From: Diabrotica undecimpunctata
Taxonomy: Eukaryota; Arthropoda; Insecta; Coleoptera; Chrysomelidae
Direction of reading: 5' to 3'
DNA length: 64,000 nt
NCBI RefSeq assembly: GCF_040954645.1
Contig: NC_092813.1
Location: 21,769,235 to 21,833,234 of the forward strand
Shown here: positions 20,806-30,946 of the stretch, piece by piece
How positions within the stretch are numbered: position 1 is the stretch's first letter
How the letters are laid out: every line of letters starts with the position of its first letter
Program-made: the position numbers and the translations under genes
The notes under the pieces: generated by a model
Told to the model about the DNA's origin: nothing
The model's database searches: none
The model's input: the letters and a program-made list of their open reading frames with translations, nothing else

Positions 20806-23406
20806 ACCTCTCAGCACTTAACTCATCAGTATCGGCTATCAAAAAACAAAGCGACCTACTAAAGCACAACTACTCGTTTTTAAGACGTATGTGCCAAAAG
20901 CATCGGATCAAGAAGGTAAGTCATTGGTTTTTTAATAAATTCGGATTTAACTCTACATAACTTTCATATTTTAGACCTTTCAACACCTGGTTCATCGGTT
21001 AACAAGGCACAAGACAACAGAAAAATACTAGATAAAACTAGTGGATACTCCGACAATTCAATTGATGATCCAAATTATCTCCCTGTTCAGAAGACAAAAA
21101 TAATACCGAAAGTAATGAAACTGAAAACATAGGTGATGAAGTTCGTACCCGAAAAGGAAAAAAAGAAAGAAGACATTCAGAAAGGAGAGAAAGAGATAAG
21201 AAAAGTCATCAGTTAAGGAGTTCATGTGTATACAAAAAAAGGTAAAGAGAAAAAATAAAAGAGGAAAGAAGAGTAGCCATTAGGAATGAATTGTATAAAA
21301 TGGATTACAATGCAAGAAGAGCTTGGATACATGGTGGTATTATTCAAAAAGATAAAGCACGTGAAACCACTAAGGTGGAAGTAAGAAAGAGAAGTAGAAC
21401 TTTAATCTACACGTTACCAGATGAAAACACACATACACAAAGCATATATGTAAAATTTTTTTTTTAAGAACCTTGGCTATGACGAAAAAAAAACGATAAG
21501 TTTATCACAACGATGTTACGCAATTCAAGACCGGAATCAATACCCCAAATTAAGATAGATGGGGATCAGCAACACCATCTAATAAATGCAATCGTCAAAT
21601 TTTGGTACATCAGATTTCATCGTTTCATCCATGTATAAGTCACTACCGAAGAGAACATGCTCCTAACCGTTTGTTTTTATCTAACGATATCCCAATTCGA
21701 AGTATGCATGTTGATTACCTTCAGAAATATTCGGAAAATAAAGTTAGCTATTACACCTATCGGAGAGTGGTGTCTGACATGAATATTAGCTTTACAAAAT
21801 TAGGAAATGAGGAGTACGCCTAATGTATGTTGCATGTTCAGCATGTAAAATCTCATAATGAGGTAATAGCCATAACAGGTGAAAATGTTGTTGAAATTGT
21901 GGAAGGTTTTAATGAAGATAAAAAAATACACGGAACAAATATTATTAATACAACAGCTGGTTCTAAACTAAGTCTCTTGTCTCTTGAGTCTGCAGGCATT
22001 AAGTTTCAAACATGTTGTACATCTTGCATGAAATGGCTACAGCACTCTGAAAAGACTAAAAAAAAAGAATTGAATACAAACAGGATGTTGCACAGAAAAA
22101 AGTGGAAACTGAAATAGTAAGGAGTGTAGACTTACAGAAAGTTATAATGCTACCAAGGATTTTCGGAAGCCAGAAGACATTTTTTACAAGATGACTTGTG
22201 GCTTTTCATCTAATCTTTGCATCAATGGCAGACAAGAAGAGTAGAAGGGGTAAAAAACATATCGGTCTTGTGGCATGAAGGAGTGGCTGCAAGAAAGGCA
22301 GAGGAAGTTGCATCTGCATATTGTAGAGCAGAAACACTTACCTTAACAAAATCAGCAGCTACCAAACTGAGAGTCACGCAGAGAAGAATGGAGCGGTCCA
22401 TGTTAGGAATAACTCTGCGAGACAGAATAACCAACGGAGACATCAGGAGAAGAACCGGAGTGACTAACATCATCGAGAAGATAGCCAGACTAAAATGGAG
22501 ATGGGCAGGACACATAGCCAGAATGACAGATGGGCGATGGACAAAGAGGTTATTGGAATGGAGGCCAAGGGAAGACAAGAGAAGCGTCGGTCGACCACCT
22601 ACAAGATGAACTGACGATTTAAGAAGACTCAATAAAAACTGGATAAAAGCGGCGCAAGATAGACGGGGTTGGAAACATGAGGAAGAGGCCTATGTTCAGC
22701 AGTGGACTCTTGAGGCTGGATGATGATGATTGTAGAGCTTTAGTTGAAGAAAGAGAAGCCGTTAAAGTATTGTATTGGACAGACAATTGCTCAGCCCAAA
22801 ATAAAAATTGGTGCTTATTTACCATGTTTGTTACAATGGTAAATAAAAAAATGATTGCCACCTCTTAAATTAACCTAAAATATTTTGAGACAGGCCACAC
22901 CTTCATGAGTGAGGATTCAGTTCATCATGGTGCGGAACCGAGCATGAAGATCACAAACGAAGGAAATATTTACGATTTCAAAGATTTTATTAAGGCTGTA
23001 GAAAATTCAAATGGAAAAAACTGAACGTAATTTGTTTAAAAAACGAAGATGTTTCAAATTGGAAATCTGGAGGTTCAAAATCCAAATCCAAAAAAACGGA
23101 TAGACCTTTGCTTTGCGATATATCTATAGTACAGTTCAGACGAAGCAGCCGATTACTTTTAAATAAAAATAGTATTAACGACGAAAATTTTAAAGAATAT
23201 AATTTTCTTAAAAAAAATTGTAAACTAGAAATTCCTAGTAAACTACGCGATAATTGTAGAGGTATCCCTACGCAAAAGAAACAAGGTATAATTTCGCAAC
23301 AGTGCCCCCTCATGCCTCAAAACAGACGGCAATGCCTCAAAACAGACGGCATTTTTGGCATTCATTAAAAGAAGATGATGTAGAAGACTTAATAAATTTC
23401 GAATAG
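20806..23406 (+). pseudogene. Uncharacterised multicopy arthropod family (DUF7869-like), copy 1
   Basis: Exon-like blocks begin at 20806 (after TTTCAG; donor GTAAGT at 20916) and 20975 (after TTTTAG). Recognisable peptides in order: RNELYKMDYNARRAWIHGGI, SFHPCISHYRREHAPNRLFL (21602-), SYYTYRRVVSDMNISFTKLG, GIKFQTCCTSCMKWL, VLWHEGVAARKAEEVASA, VLYWTDNCSAQNKNWCLFT (22677-), YFETGHTFMSED, and a C-terminus LRDNCRGIPTQKKQ ... CPLMPQNRRQ. The DNCSAQN block resembles an RNase H-like catalytic strand, so an integrase or transposase-like core is possible; I believe this is the family annotated DUF7869 but cannot confirm. It is broken by stops, an RTE insertion at 22330-22728 and a 20-bp duplication at about 23312-23351. 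A second copy lies at 31.3-32.1 kb. No function is established. Confidence 0.7.
22330..22728 (+). mobile_element. 5'-truncated RTE-type fragment with 10-bp target duplication
   Basis: Encodes the C-terminal end of an RTE-type ORF2 (AETLTLTKSAATKLRVTQ, MERSMLGITLRDRI, IARLKWRWAGHIARM, SVGRPPTR ... EEAYVQQWTLEAG) and ends in GGATGATGATG, a short-repeat tail. It is bounded by ATTGTAGAGC at 22320-22329 and 22729-22738. Removing it restores the host frame across SAYCRALVEEREAV. Same family as 36.8-39.4 kb. Confidence 0.85.
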
Positions 23407-23731
23407 TTTTTTCAATATTATGTAATTAATTACGATTTTTTTTCTTTTCCATTAATGTGAGTTACATTTTATTTTTAATTTGATTATACTACCGCTTTAA
23501 TCTACATTTTTGTTTTATTTTCATAACCGATATTTAAGTACATAAACATGAAAATTCTACATTTTTATTGCTTAAGAAAACAACTTGATTATTATGGTCA
23601 ACAGCAGTAACTGCTTAATTTTCAGCCAAAAACCAAGTAACACAATTGTTTTGTTTGTCAAAAATTAAGACATATTTTTTAATGTATTTTAACGTTTTTC
23701 TGCTTAAAATTAAGCAGAAAAACAGATAGAG
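23407..23731. other. AT-rich, no gene seen
   Basis: Only short palindromic motifs are visible, such as GCAGTAACTGC at about 23602 and GCTTAAAATTAAGC at 23702. Confidence 0.5.
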
Positions 23732-23967
23732 GAGTAGGCAGATTGAGACTTCAGTGCCGAGAGACAGTTCTTGCAATACAGAACACGATACTGGTGCGTC
23801 TCGAGTGAGGGGAGTAGGCAGATTGAGACCTCGAACTCGAACCGAACCGTATTACTCTTGATAATGGCTCCAAAATGGGTGCCGAAACGTCGAGTAATAA
23901 ATTCTCAAAGCGGTTCTTCCCGAGAACTAAGTAATTTTTATTAATCTGACCGCGGAAATTTATCCGA

Positions 23968-23970
<3 letters not shown>
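23732..23970 (+). repeat. PLE-type terminus carrying a hammerhead motif
   Basis: Contains GGAGTAGGCAGATTGAGAC twice, 78 bp apart (about 23732 and 23810), then the hammerhead at 23850-23899, and runs into a (TA)n array. Confidence 0.5.
23850..23899 (+). ncRNA. Hammerhead ribozyme motif (two core changes)
   Basis: Helix I is a perfect 8 bp: TATTACTC (23850-23857) with GAGTAATA (23892-23899). The core TTGATAA differs from CTGATGA at two positions. Helix II is GGCTCC/GGTGCC with one U-U mismatch. GAAA at 23884-23887 is followed by self-complementary ACGT (helix III) and C23891, the predicted cleavage site. Such motifs with a minimal helix III are known from Penelope-like elements. The core changes make in vivo activity uncertain. 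Confidence 0.75.

Positions 23971-24034
<64 letters not shown>
23971..24034. repeat. (TA)n microsatellite
   Basis: Uninterrupted TA dinucleotide array. Confidence 0.97.
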
Positions 24035-24036
<2 letters not shown>

Positions 24037-24039
<3 letters not shown>

Positions 24040-25640
24040 TGGAATCTCGTTAACCGTCAGGGTCCATACATAAGTTATATTGACAACATAAGTAAAAATT
24101 TAGTCATCAATTCATTTTGTTTAAGCATTGCGATAAGTCAATCGAAATTCGTTGAAATGTACACGTGAAGTTATGCCACCACCGCATTTTTTGATGTTAA
24201 TAATTATTGTTCTTATTTAGGGCTCTGGGTTTCATTTTTAGAATCGCAAGCCGAAAATAAAAACGCAGAGCACAGTAATTATTACAGTTATTATTTGTGT
24301 GTCAACATAATTCAGTTTGATTCAAATTCGAACATTGATTGTGTCACTTAGTCGTATTGAGCAACAAATATGATGTTCCGAGAACAACAATCAATGATTT
24401 GAAGCAAAATGCTGAAGGAATTGAAAAGTATGCTTCGCAAATGGAATCGTTGGATGGCCGGATGAAACATAGACAATGAAAAAAAGCAACAAATGAATCA
24501 CTCGACACGGCACACTCTGTATTTGTGGTTCGTTCAAAAAAGAAGCGAAGGTGTTCCTTTGTCTGGACGAATTGTTACCGAAAAAGCGTTGTTTTTCAAC
24601 ATGGAATTGAATGGCGATCCTTCATTCAAAGGAAGCAGCGGTTGGTTGGAAAAGTTCAAAAATCGCCACGGTATACGGGAAATGAAAATTTAAGTTGAAA
24701 ACATGGGCGTCGCAAGTATTGAAGTCGTTGACGAATATAAAAGAAAGTTTCAAGATATGATCGATGAATATGGTTAAACTACAAAGCATTGCCAACGAAA
24801 ACACTCACTGCACTGGCTGAAAAATATAAACCAGGATTTATAACGCAAAAGCAACGAATCACAGCAGTGATATGTTCAAATGCAAGTGGTGACCACGTTT
24901 TTACAACGGCATTAATATGAACGCGCTTTCCGTTAACTACTACGCACAACATAATGCATGGATGTCCCAGGAAATATTCGCTGACTGGTTCAAAAAGGTA
25001 TTTACTGCAAACCAAAATTTGTTTATCTATTTTTCTAACGTCTTGTTTTTAAAGTTTTTATAATGGATGTTCGACAATACTTGCAAGTAACAAATTTGCC
25101 ACCAATGGCGATTCTCATGTTGGCCAATGCACCTGCCTATCCTGAAGCCGGTATGCTACGAAGTGACGATGAAAATATCACGTGCTCTTTTCTGCCTGCG
25201 AAGACAACAATATTGATACAGCCAATGGATCAGTCGGTCATTAAAACATTCAAAAGAAGATACAGAAAAAATTTTATTCAAAACCTAGTTATGGAAGAGG
25301 AATATTCTTTGCCAGAATAAGGGAAAGCATCCAATTTAAAGCACGCAGTCGACAATACTGTGGATGCTTGGGCTGATGTTTCGGAAGTAACGCTGAAAAG
25401 AGCGTGGAATAAATTATGGCCTGAATCAACTTAAGATGAAAATGCCCCCGTGACAACCGAGCGTGATGCGGTAACAAATGAAGTTATGGCTGAATCAACT
25501 GTTTTGTTTTCGTTGCCTAAAGATGACATGAACGTATATTTAATTTGTGATGAGGGCGCAAACGGCTATCGATTGCTGACAGATAATGAAATCGTTGAAA
25601 TGGCAATACTCCAGTGACTGTGGAGGAAAAGAGGTCAATA
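24037..25640 (+). mobile_element. pogo/Tigger-like DNA transposon, dead
   Basis: A terminus CAGTGGAATCTCGTTAACCG directly follows a TA at 24035-24036, as expected for the pogo group. It encodes a CENP-B-like transposase remnant. I cannot find the matching right terminal repeat after 25618, so the right end may be deleted. Confidence 0.75.
24355..25618 (+). pseudogene. pogo/Tigger transposase (CENP-B HTH plus DDE), broken
   Basis: 24493-24693 carries the CENP-B-type DNA-binding domain (LYLWFVQKRSEGVPLSG, FKGSSGWLEKFKNRHGIREM). 25063-25320 carries the DDE half (NLPPMAILMLANAPAYPEAG, CSFLPAKTTILIQPMDQSVI, TFKRRYRK). The family catalytic LLDNAPAH reads MLANAPAY, so the second catalytic Asp is replaced by Ala. 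A C-terminal tail (NGYRLLTDNEIVEM) ends at about 25618. Multiple stops separate the parts. Confidence 0.82.
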
Positions 25641-26346
25641 CCTCTAAATTTTTTATAACTGAATCGATTTTGCTAATTATTTGGAATTAGGCTTATCTTA
25701 CCTCCCTCTTTAAAAGTTATATATGCGATAGGTGAGCTTTTTATTTTTAAGGGGTGAAATCACCACTTATTGAAAATAATGAAAAAAATTTATATTAAAG
25801 CATTTTATGGATTTAAATCGTATTAAATTAGGTAATTGAAATATTGTCAATTATATTAATGGATATTGTGTACATTCTCAACCCTTAAATAATCTTAAAA
25901 ACCACCCCTTTTAATAAAAATAATTGTAAAAAATCGTTTAACAGGTTCAAACGCTTTTGTAGTGCATTTATATCATCTACAATGTAATTCTCTGCTTATA
26001 TAAAATAATTTTGGTTAATTGCAACACTTCAACCCTTAAAAACTACCCCCTATGTCAAAGTATATAAAAAAATCTTTTTAAACAACTTCAAACGTTTTTA
26101 ATGTACATTTATATTCAAAAATTCCTTTCTTATCAATAAAATATTTTTTGATTGATTGCTTATTTTCAACCCTTAAAAACCACCTCTATGCTCACGAAAC
26201 AAATTCCCCTTTGGTAAATGTCTAAATAAAAAAATTAAGTATACTGATGATGTTTTTATTGTAAAAAATTATGCATGAAAATACTTTACATTAGAAAGTA
26301 TACAAAATATATTTACAAAAATAAAAATTATTTACAATTTATCAAA
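25641..26346. repeat. Non-coding, degenerate ~145-bp tandem repeat
   Basis: The motif CAACCCTTAAAAA(C/T)ACC recurs near 25881, 26029 and 26169, each followed by CTTTT/CTATG and by a shared AAA...TCTTTTTAAAC / TTCAAACG(C/T)TTTT block, implying three decayed units. No coding potential. Confidence 0.55.
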
Positions 26347-26925
26347 TTATTCATTGTCTGAAGCGTCATTCTCGTCGTGTTCTATAAATAACTCCACCTC
26401 TTCGTCTATTGCAGGACAGTTTTGACAATTGTCGCCAGAGCATGTTCCACACGTAGCATTGCAAAACAGACCTAGTCTACGACAGCCACACGCTGAGCCG
26501 CAACCCTTTTTGCAATTGCAAAAAATCAGTTTCAATAGTTCTTCTGGTGCAGCTGAACTTTTCATTTTTATTGGTTGTAAAATATCATCACTCTTGAACC
26601 ATCCCCAATCCGTTATATCAATCTCTTTGTTTCCAAGCCATATCTGAGTTTGTAAATAAACTCTTTTGATATGCTCATTCAGGGCACTTACAGTTGGTAC
26701 AAGAGATGATAATTGAACTGCACTATTTTTAGTTGTGGCTTTAATAAACGATTCGTATCGCATTTGTTCAAGTAATGATGAATAATCTTCGACCTTATTC
26801 ATTTTGTTCATGTGGGTGTCTTTGGCAAGGCCATACAGCAAAATTGTACAGTATCTCCCAGCTTCTAAAATGTCTTCGAGATCTGAAGTACTCCTGTCAT
26901 TGGCACTCATTGGCGGCTTGCCCAC
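26347..26925 (-). CDS. 192-aa cysteine-rich (CXC/tesmin-like) protein of an insect multicopy family
   Basis: Open from ATG at 26925 to 26347. The N-terminus (MGKPPMSANDRSTSDLEDIL) continues with an alpha-rich stretch (GRYCTILLYGLAKDTHMNKM), then PTVSALNEHIKRVYLQTQIWLGNKEIDITDWGWF. Cys-rich block at about 138-172: CNCKKGCGSACGCRR, LGLFCNATCGTCSG and NCQNC, resembling CXC (tesmin-type) metal-binding motifs. The C-terminus is acidic (EEVELFIEHDENDASDNE). I recall similar ORFs in many insect genomes in repeat contexts, but know no established function. No other element ORF adjoins it; its 5' side runs straight into a repeat ending in (TA)n. It is uninterrupted, so it may be young or under selection. 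Confidence 0.6.
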   Translation of the reverse strand: MGKPPMSANDRSTSDLEDILEAGRYCTILLYGLAKDTHMNKMNKVEDYSSLLEQMRYESFIKATTKNSAVQLSSLVPTVSALNEHIKRVYLQTQIWLGNKEIDITDWGWFKSDDILQPIKMKSSAAPEELLKLIFCNCKKGCGSACGCRRLGLFCNATCGTCSGDNCQNCPAIDEEVELFIEHDENDASDNE

Positions 26926-26929
26926 GTAA

Positions 26930-27010
26930 CTTTAAAGGAGTGTCGCTTCTCTGTGTTCGTTAGTTCTCTGAAGCAAATGTTCAGTTTAGAGGTGCCTATA
27001 TTATATACAT

Positions 27011-27083
<73 letters not shown>

Positions 27084-27353
27084 CATATTTGTGTGAGTGT
27101 TAGTGTGTCTGTTACCAGTTTTTCAAATATACTTGAATAAAGCATTTATATATACAGAAAATAAGTTGAGGCTCCAAAATATAAATAACATGCTCCAAAT
27201 TCTTTTTAGAATAACTCCGTTAATTTTTAAGCTACAGTGTCCATTAAAAAAATATTTTGAAGGCCCACGCAACTTCAAAGAAGTGTCGCTTCTCTGTGTT
27301 CGTTAGTTCTCTGAAGCAAATGTTCAGTTTAGAGGTGCCTATATTATATACAT

Positions 27354-27418
<65 letters not shown>

Positions 27419-27430
27419 ATATATATATCT
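26930..27430. repeat. Duplicated unit with two (TA)n arrays
   Basis: AGTGTCGCTTCTCTGTGTTC through ATAACATATATA occurs at about 26938-27016 and again at about 27280-27358, each followed by a long TA array (about 27008-27077 and 27356-27415). Between them lies the 27076-27256 dispersed repeat. A local tandem duplication with unit about 340 bp. Confidence 0.8.
27076..27256 (+). repeat. Dispersed repeat, near-identical copy at 42889-43077
   Basis: TTTGTGTGAGTGTTAGTGTG through AAAAAATATTTTGAAGG matches 42889-43077 with one difference that I see (CTCCG versus CACCG). Both copies sit immediately after a TA array. The copies diverge just after TTTTGAAGG. Confidence 0.88.
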
Positions 27431-27890
27431 ACGGCATGAAGTGGACTCCGCCCATGTTAAAATTCAGGTTCAAGTGAGTACTTTACATGTTCAGTTCACA
27501 TAAATAAACCTTGTCCCTTCAAAAAGAGCGATTTGAACGGTAAAGTTAACTAAGAAAGTGCGATAAGTCTTGTACCACCCCACATGCACACAAGTTAACC
27601 GGTGTTTGCAGGCAAGAGTCCTCCTGGCAGATTTAAGGAAGATAACTACCATAAGGAAGTTCCGTTCGAGGGATCAGATGGAGAGGAGCAGCTTATTTTT
27701 GTTTGTATATCTTGCAGATGTGTTGATATAGCCAGTTTTTCCTTGATTCTAGTCATAAAATGGGCTGGTATTCGTGGAGTGGATGTCACGAATCTGGACT
27801 TTATTTTTTTTTGCTCTCTAGCTACTTATCTTCGGATATTAGGTGGATTGATAGCTACGATATTGTAGAGCTTATGTATGGATGTGAGTC
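27431..27890. other. No gene recognised; start repeated at 44537
   Basis: TCTACGGCAT(G/T)AAGTG(G/A)ACTCC then CCCATGTTAAAATTCAGG is shared with 44535-44580, again directly after a TA array. The rest has an 88-codon open frame (27602-27868) without recognisable features. Confidence 0.4.
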
Positions 27891-29060
27891 TTAATATTCC
27901 CTGAATTTGGCTGACTAATTTATAACTAAATATTTTATAAGTTATTTAAATAACTATTTATAAGCGGCATTTAGATTAACAAATACCACTCCTCATACCT
28001 GATATTTTTCGTACTTCTCTTCGCTGTGTTGGGCAAGATTTAGTATTTGTGACATATATGATCTAACCTGTCATATATAGCCACTTTTGTCTTTTAATTT
28101 GAGTTTTTCTTCTATTATCGGTTTATATTAAGGATCATGTACAGAAGTATTCTGTATAGCTGACAAAATAAATAGATATATTGGCCGATAACTTTTGTGG
28201 TCGTTGGAGTTTTTGCCAGGTTTAACCAAGGCAACAACTTTGTCTTTGCTTTGCTTGTCTAAAGACTTTGAATATTAGCCATTGTTGTATTTCTAGTTCC
28301 AATTTTATAGTTAGTTTTGTGCTCAGATCCTCAGCCAGGAGCCGTAATATTGTTCATTATATACGTGGATAGCGGATCCAAGCTCAACATCGTTGAAAGG
28401 TTATCTCAGCTGACTGGTTTTGTTTTCTCTCATTATAAGTTTTTCTTTGCTTTTTTGCCTGCATTTAATATGTAATTTATAGCGATTAGCTTAATACCAA
28501 ATACCATAGGATTGGCCATCTACGTGCTTCCTGCATTTTGTTAAGCGCATATATAAAGTGGAGTGTCTTTATCTCTAGATATACTCTTAATATTTATACA
28601 CATAATTAGAATAGTTGGTCCTAAAAAGGACCAATTTGACAAAAAACATATTAAACGGTTGATTTAAGAATTAACGATTACTTAATTATTCATTACCCAG
28701 GGTACGCCCGATTGCGGTGGTCTTATTAGTACTTTAATTTTCGTGAACGCTTCTACTTTAAACTTCATAAAAAATGACTAATCTTTCACTTTTCTGTTAC
28801 TGTTATTTTAAGACGATATTTCGAGTCAGATTTGTATAGTAATAACTATAGTCAATATATAGTCTCTATAAGTAAATGAGTTTGTGGTATCGGTTACAAC
28901 TCATATATATTGATAATGAGGAAATAATCAGGTTAAAATAGGTGTAGAAAATTTTACCTACATATATCGGCACCATTGTTCAGGAGATGGGTTTATCCCA
29001 AAGATCAAAGGTTACATACTTTTACAGGCGTATTCTAGGTTCTATTTATATATTTTTATT
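27891..29060 (-). repeat. Dispersed duplication partner of ~46.0-46.98 kb; decayed RT fragment
   Basis: AAGCGGCATTTAGATT, ACCTGATATTTTTCGTAC, GGATCCAAGCT(C/G)AACATCG, CTCTAGATATAC and the 20-bp hairpin at 28615 recur in the same order at 46.02-46.54 kb. The minus strand near 27950-28130 corresponds to the RT segment readable at 45.9-46.1 kb but is more decayed here. Confidence 0.7.
28615..28634 (-). other. Conserved 8-bp stem, 4-nt loop hairpin
   Basis: TTGGTCCTAAAAAGGACCAA, identical at 46519-46538 although flanks differ. On the minus strand it reads GGTCCT-TTTT-AGGACC, close to the metazoan histone 3' stem-loop (6-bp stem, UUUC-type loop). No adjoining histone frame is convincing. Confidence 0.6.
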
Positions 29061-29343
29061 ACTAAAAAAGTGTATTTATAATAAAGGCCTTAAGCTATCG
29101 GTAAGATAGTTTCGAAACAAATTCAGATTTCTGCTTTAATCTGGAGCCTTCTAAAAATTGCAAGACATGACCAGACGATGATAAATATGTTAAAGAAGAC
29201 ATGGGGAATCTAAAATTTGCATTCCACGACATGTCTATTCATCTAGGCAGAAATCCTAACGAATTTGTTTCTCGTACTCATACAGAGTAGATCCGAAGAA
29301 AATGAAAAAGACAGAAAAGATTTTATTTCACGTTCAAAGCGTC

Positions 29344-29399
29344 TATGTATCTATTGATACGTATTTCGCTTTAATAAAGCTCATCAGAATAGTTATTCA
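29344..29399 (-). ncRNA. Hammerhead ribozyme motif, left arm of palindrome
   Basis: Mirror copy of the motif at 29411-29466: the CTGATGA core occupies 29387-29381 on the minus strand, with the same helix II, GAAA and AUACGUAU helix III. Confidence 0.7.
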
Positions 29400-29410
29400 T
29401 AGCCGTTCTA

Positions 29411-29466
29411 TGAATAACTACTCTGATGAGCTTTATTAAAGCGAAATACGTATCAATAGATACATA
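29411..29466 (+). ncRNA. Hammerhead ribozyme motif with intact core
   Basis: CTGATGA at 29423-29429 is canonical. Helix II is GCTTT/AAAGC with a 3-nt loop. GAAA at 29443-29446 is followed by a helix III strand that with its first A forms the self-complementary ATACGTAT (29446-29453); C29454 is the predicted cleavage base. Helix I pairs ACTACT with AATAGAT-type sequence, with mismatches at two positions. The fully conserved core makes it the best activity candidate in the window together with 60637-60678. Confidence 0.75.
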
Positions 29467-29523
29467 GACGCTTTGAACGTGAAATAAAATCTTTTCTGTC
29501 TTTTTCATTGCCTTAAGCTATCT

Positions 29524-30499
29524 GTAGATTCCATGAATATTAGAATCTATGGAAATTAGAAAATTAAAAAATAGAGACATAATTCGGAATGACCAACTTG
29601 AGACAAACAGTTATCCCCTCCTCAACTTATTCAGTTACAAAATATGACGTGTAAACGCATACCTGTTTAATTGTTAGATAAAATGAATTTCCATCAAGTA
29701 ACGGTCGAATCTATCACTTACTAAAAGATTACGAAAAGACCTGCTTATGCTTTAGAGTATGGGTACTTTAGTACAAAGTACCCTTTGCTTTTGTCAATTG
29801 CTTTGTAACTTTCTCAGCGATGGGTCTCCCTTTTGCTCATCAATAATGTTCCCGCTCGATATAGTTATTCTAAGATATTCAGATTTCACATGCTCTACAT
29901 TTGGCTTTATCTCCTATTAATTTACAACTACGACGAAATCTTTATAATATATCTGATGCATTGATATTAAAGTGGAGTAGAATACTTGGTAGATAATATT
30001 TATTTGTTTTGAGTATACTTATTTTACGACCTAGTACATAAAAAAATAAATACTTGTGTGCTCAGTGCTTTCTAAGTCTGTAAAACATAAACATGCTTCC
30101 ATATTAGATTATACATTTATTAAGAATGTCCACTCTCTGAATTGAAGTTTTTATCTTAAAATATGACTGTGTCCCACAATCTTTCACAAAAGTTATTCTT
30201 TTCTGAAATTTTCTGAATAAGGTTCAATAGGTTTTTATATTTTGTTTTAAGTTTTAATCTTTAAATCGAAGTTCATTTTTTGAAAAACTATAAACATGTG
30301 ACAACAAATTGCTATATGAACGGCGTTATGCATCACTAGACCCAGCCCCAATTTCTTAAATTGTGGATTATGGCGTTTTCTGGTGGAAAAGAGGAACAAC
30401 AGGATAACATCAGATGTAGACCAAACAAAAGAAATTAGGACACGCATTGAAATAGCACGTGCATTATTTTTTAAACTTTAAAAGTTTCTTTGTTTTCGG
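29524..30499. other. No gene recognised
   Basis: AT-rich, many stops in all frames, no repeats or motifs that I can name. Confidence 0.5.
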
Positions 30500-30946
30500 G
30501 ATATAAAGTTAGAGCCTGAGAATGCTTCGATGTTACGTGTTCTCTACTTTTCTTTATGGCTTAGAAGCGTGAACACTAAAACAAGTCCATCTGAATAAGT
30601 TGGCCGCCTTTGAATTTTGGTGTTACAGAAGAATCCTACGAATATCATGGATTCAAAGAATGTCAAACGTGGAAGTAACTAGAATGATAGGAAATGGGGC
30701 GGAAATATTATTAACTATCAAAAGACGAAAACTTGAGTACTTAGGACATGTGATGAGAGGGCAAAAATACGCATTATTACAACTTATTATGCAAGGCAAA
30801 ATCCGAGGAAAGCGAAATGTGGGAAGACGAAGAATATTCTGGATTAAAAACTTAAGGGAATGGTTTGAATGCAGTAGTGCAGAACTTTATAGAGCGGCAG
30901 TCAACAGAGTCCGTATAGCCATGATGATTGCCAACCTTCGATAGAA
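30500..30946 (+). pseudogene. C-terminal fragment of a non-LTR ORF2
   Basis: Starts with MLRCYVFSTFLYGLEA (one stop before TLKQ), then FEFWCYRRILRISWIQRMSN, TIKRRKLEYLGHVMRGQKYA, IRGKRNVGRRRIFWIKNL and RAAVNRVRIAMMIANLR. This is the conserved tail of insect endonuclease/RT proteins with the Y-R-R-I-L-R-I-S-W and L-G-H-V-M-R motifs. RT palm and endonuclease are absent, so it is a 5'-truncated insertion. Confidence 0.85.

Larger units (their letters stand above)
29089..29523. mobile_element. PLE-type inverted-repeat insertion with hammerheads
   Basis: GCCTTAAGCTATC occurs at about 29088-29100 and again at 29510-29522, a likely target duplication. The enclosed sequence ends in a 101-bp near-perfect palindrome (29301-29401 and 29409-29509, 7-nt spacer), each arm carrying a hammerhead core. 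No protein is encoded. Confidence 0.7.

Noticed and set aside
24037..25700. Right terminal repeat of the pogo element at TCCAGTGACTG (25611)
   Set aside because: Only five bases resemble the inverted terminus, well below what the left end would require.
26429..26647. Plus-strand frame opposite the cysteine-rich ORF
   Set aside because: Antisense of a Cys-patterned protein; no features of its own.
28640..28770. Histone H2A pseudogene next to the stem-loop
   Set aside because: A few residues (KKxR, ND) can be matched loosely in one copy, but neither copy gives a convincing alignment.
30247..30447. Minus-strand 66-codon frame
   Set aside because: No homology recognised and not supported by neighbours.
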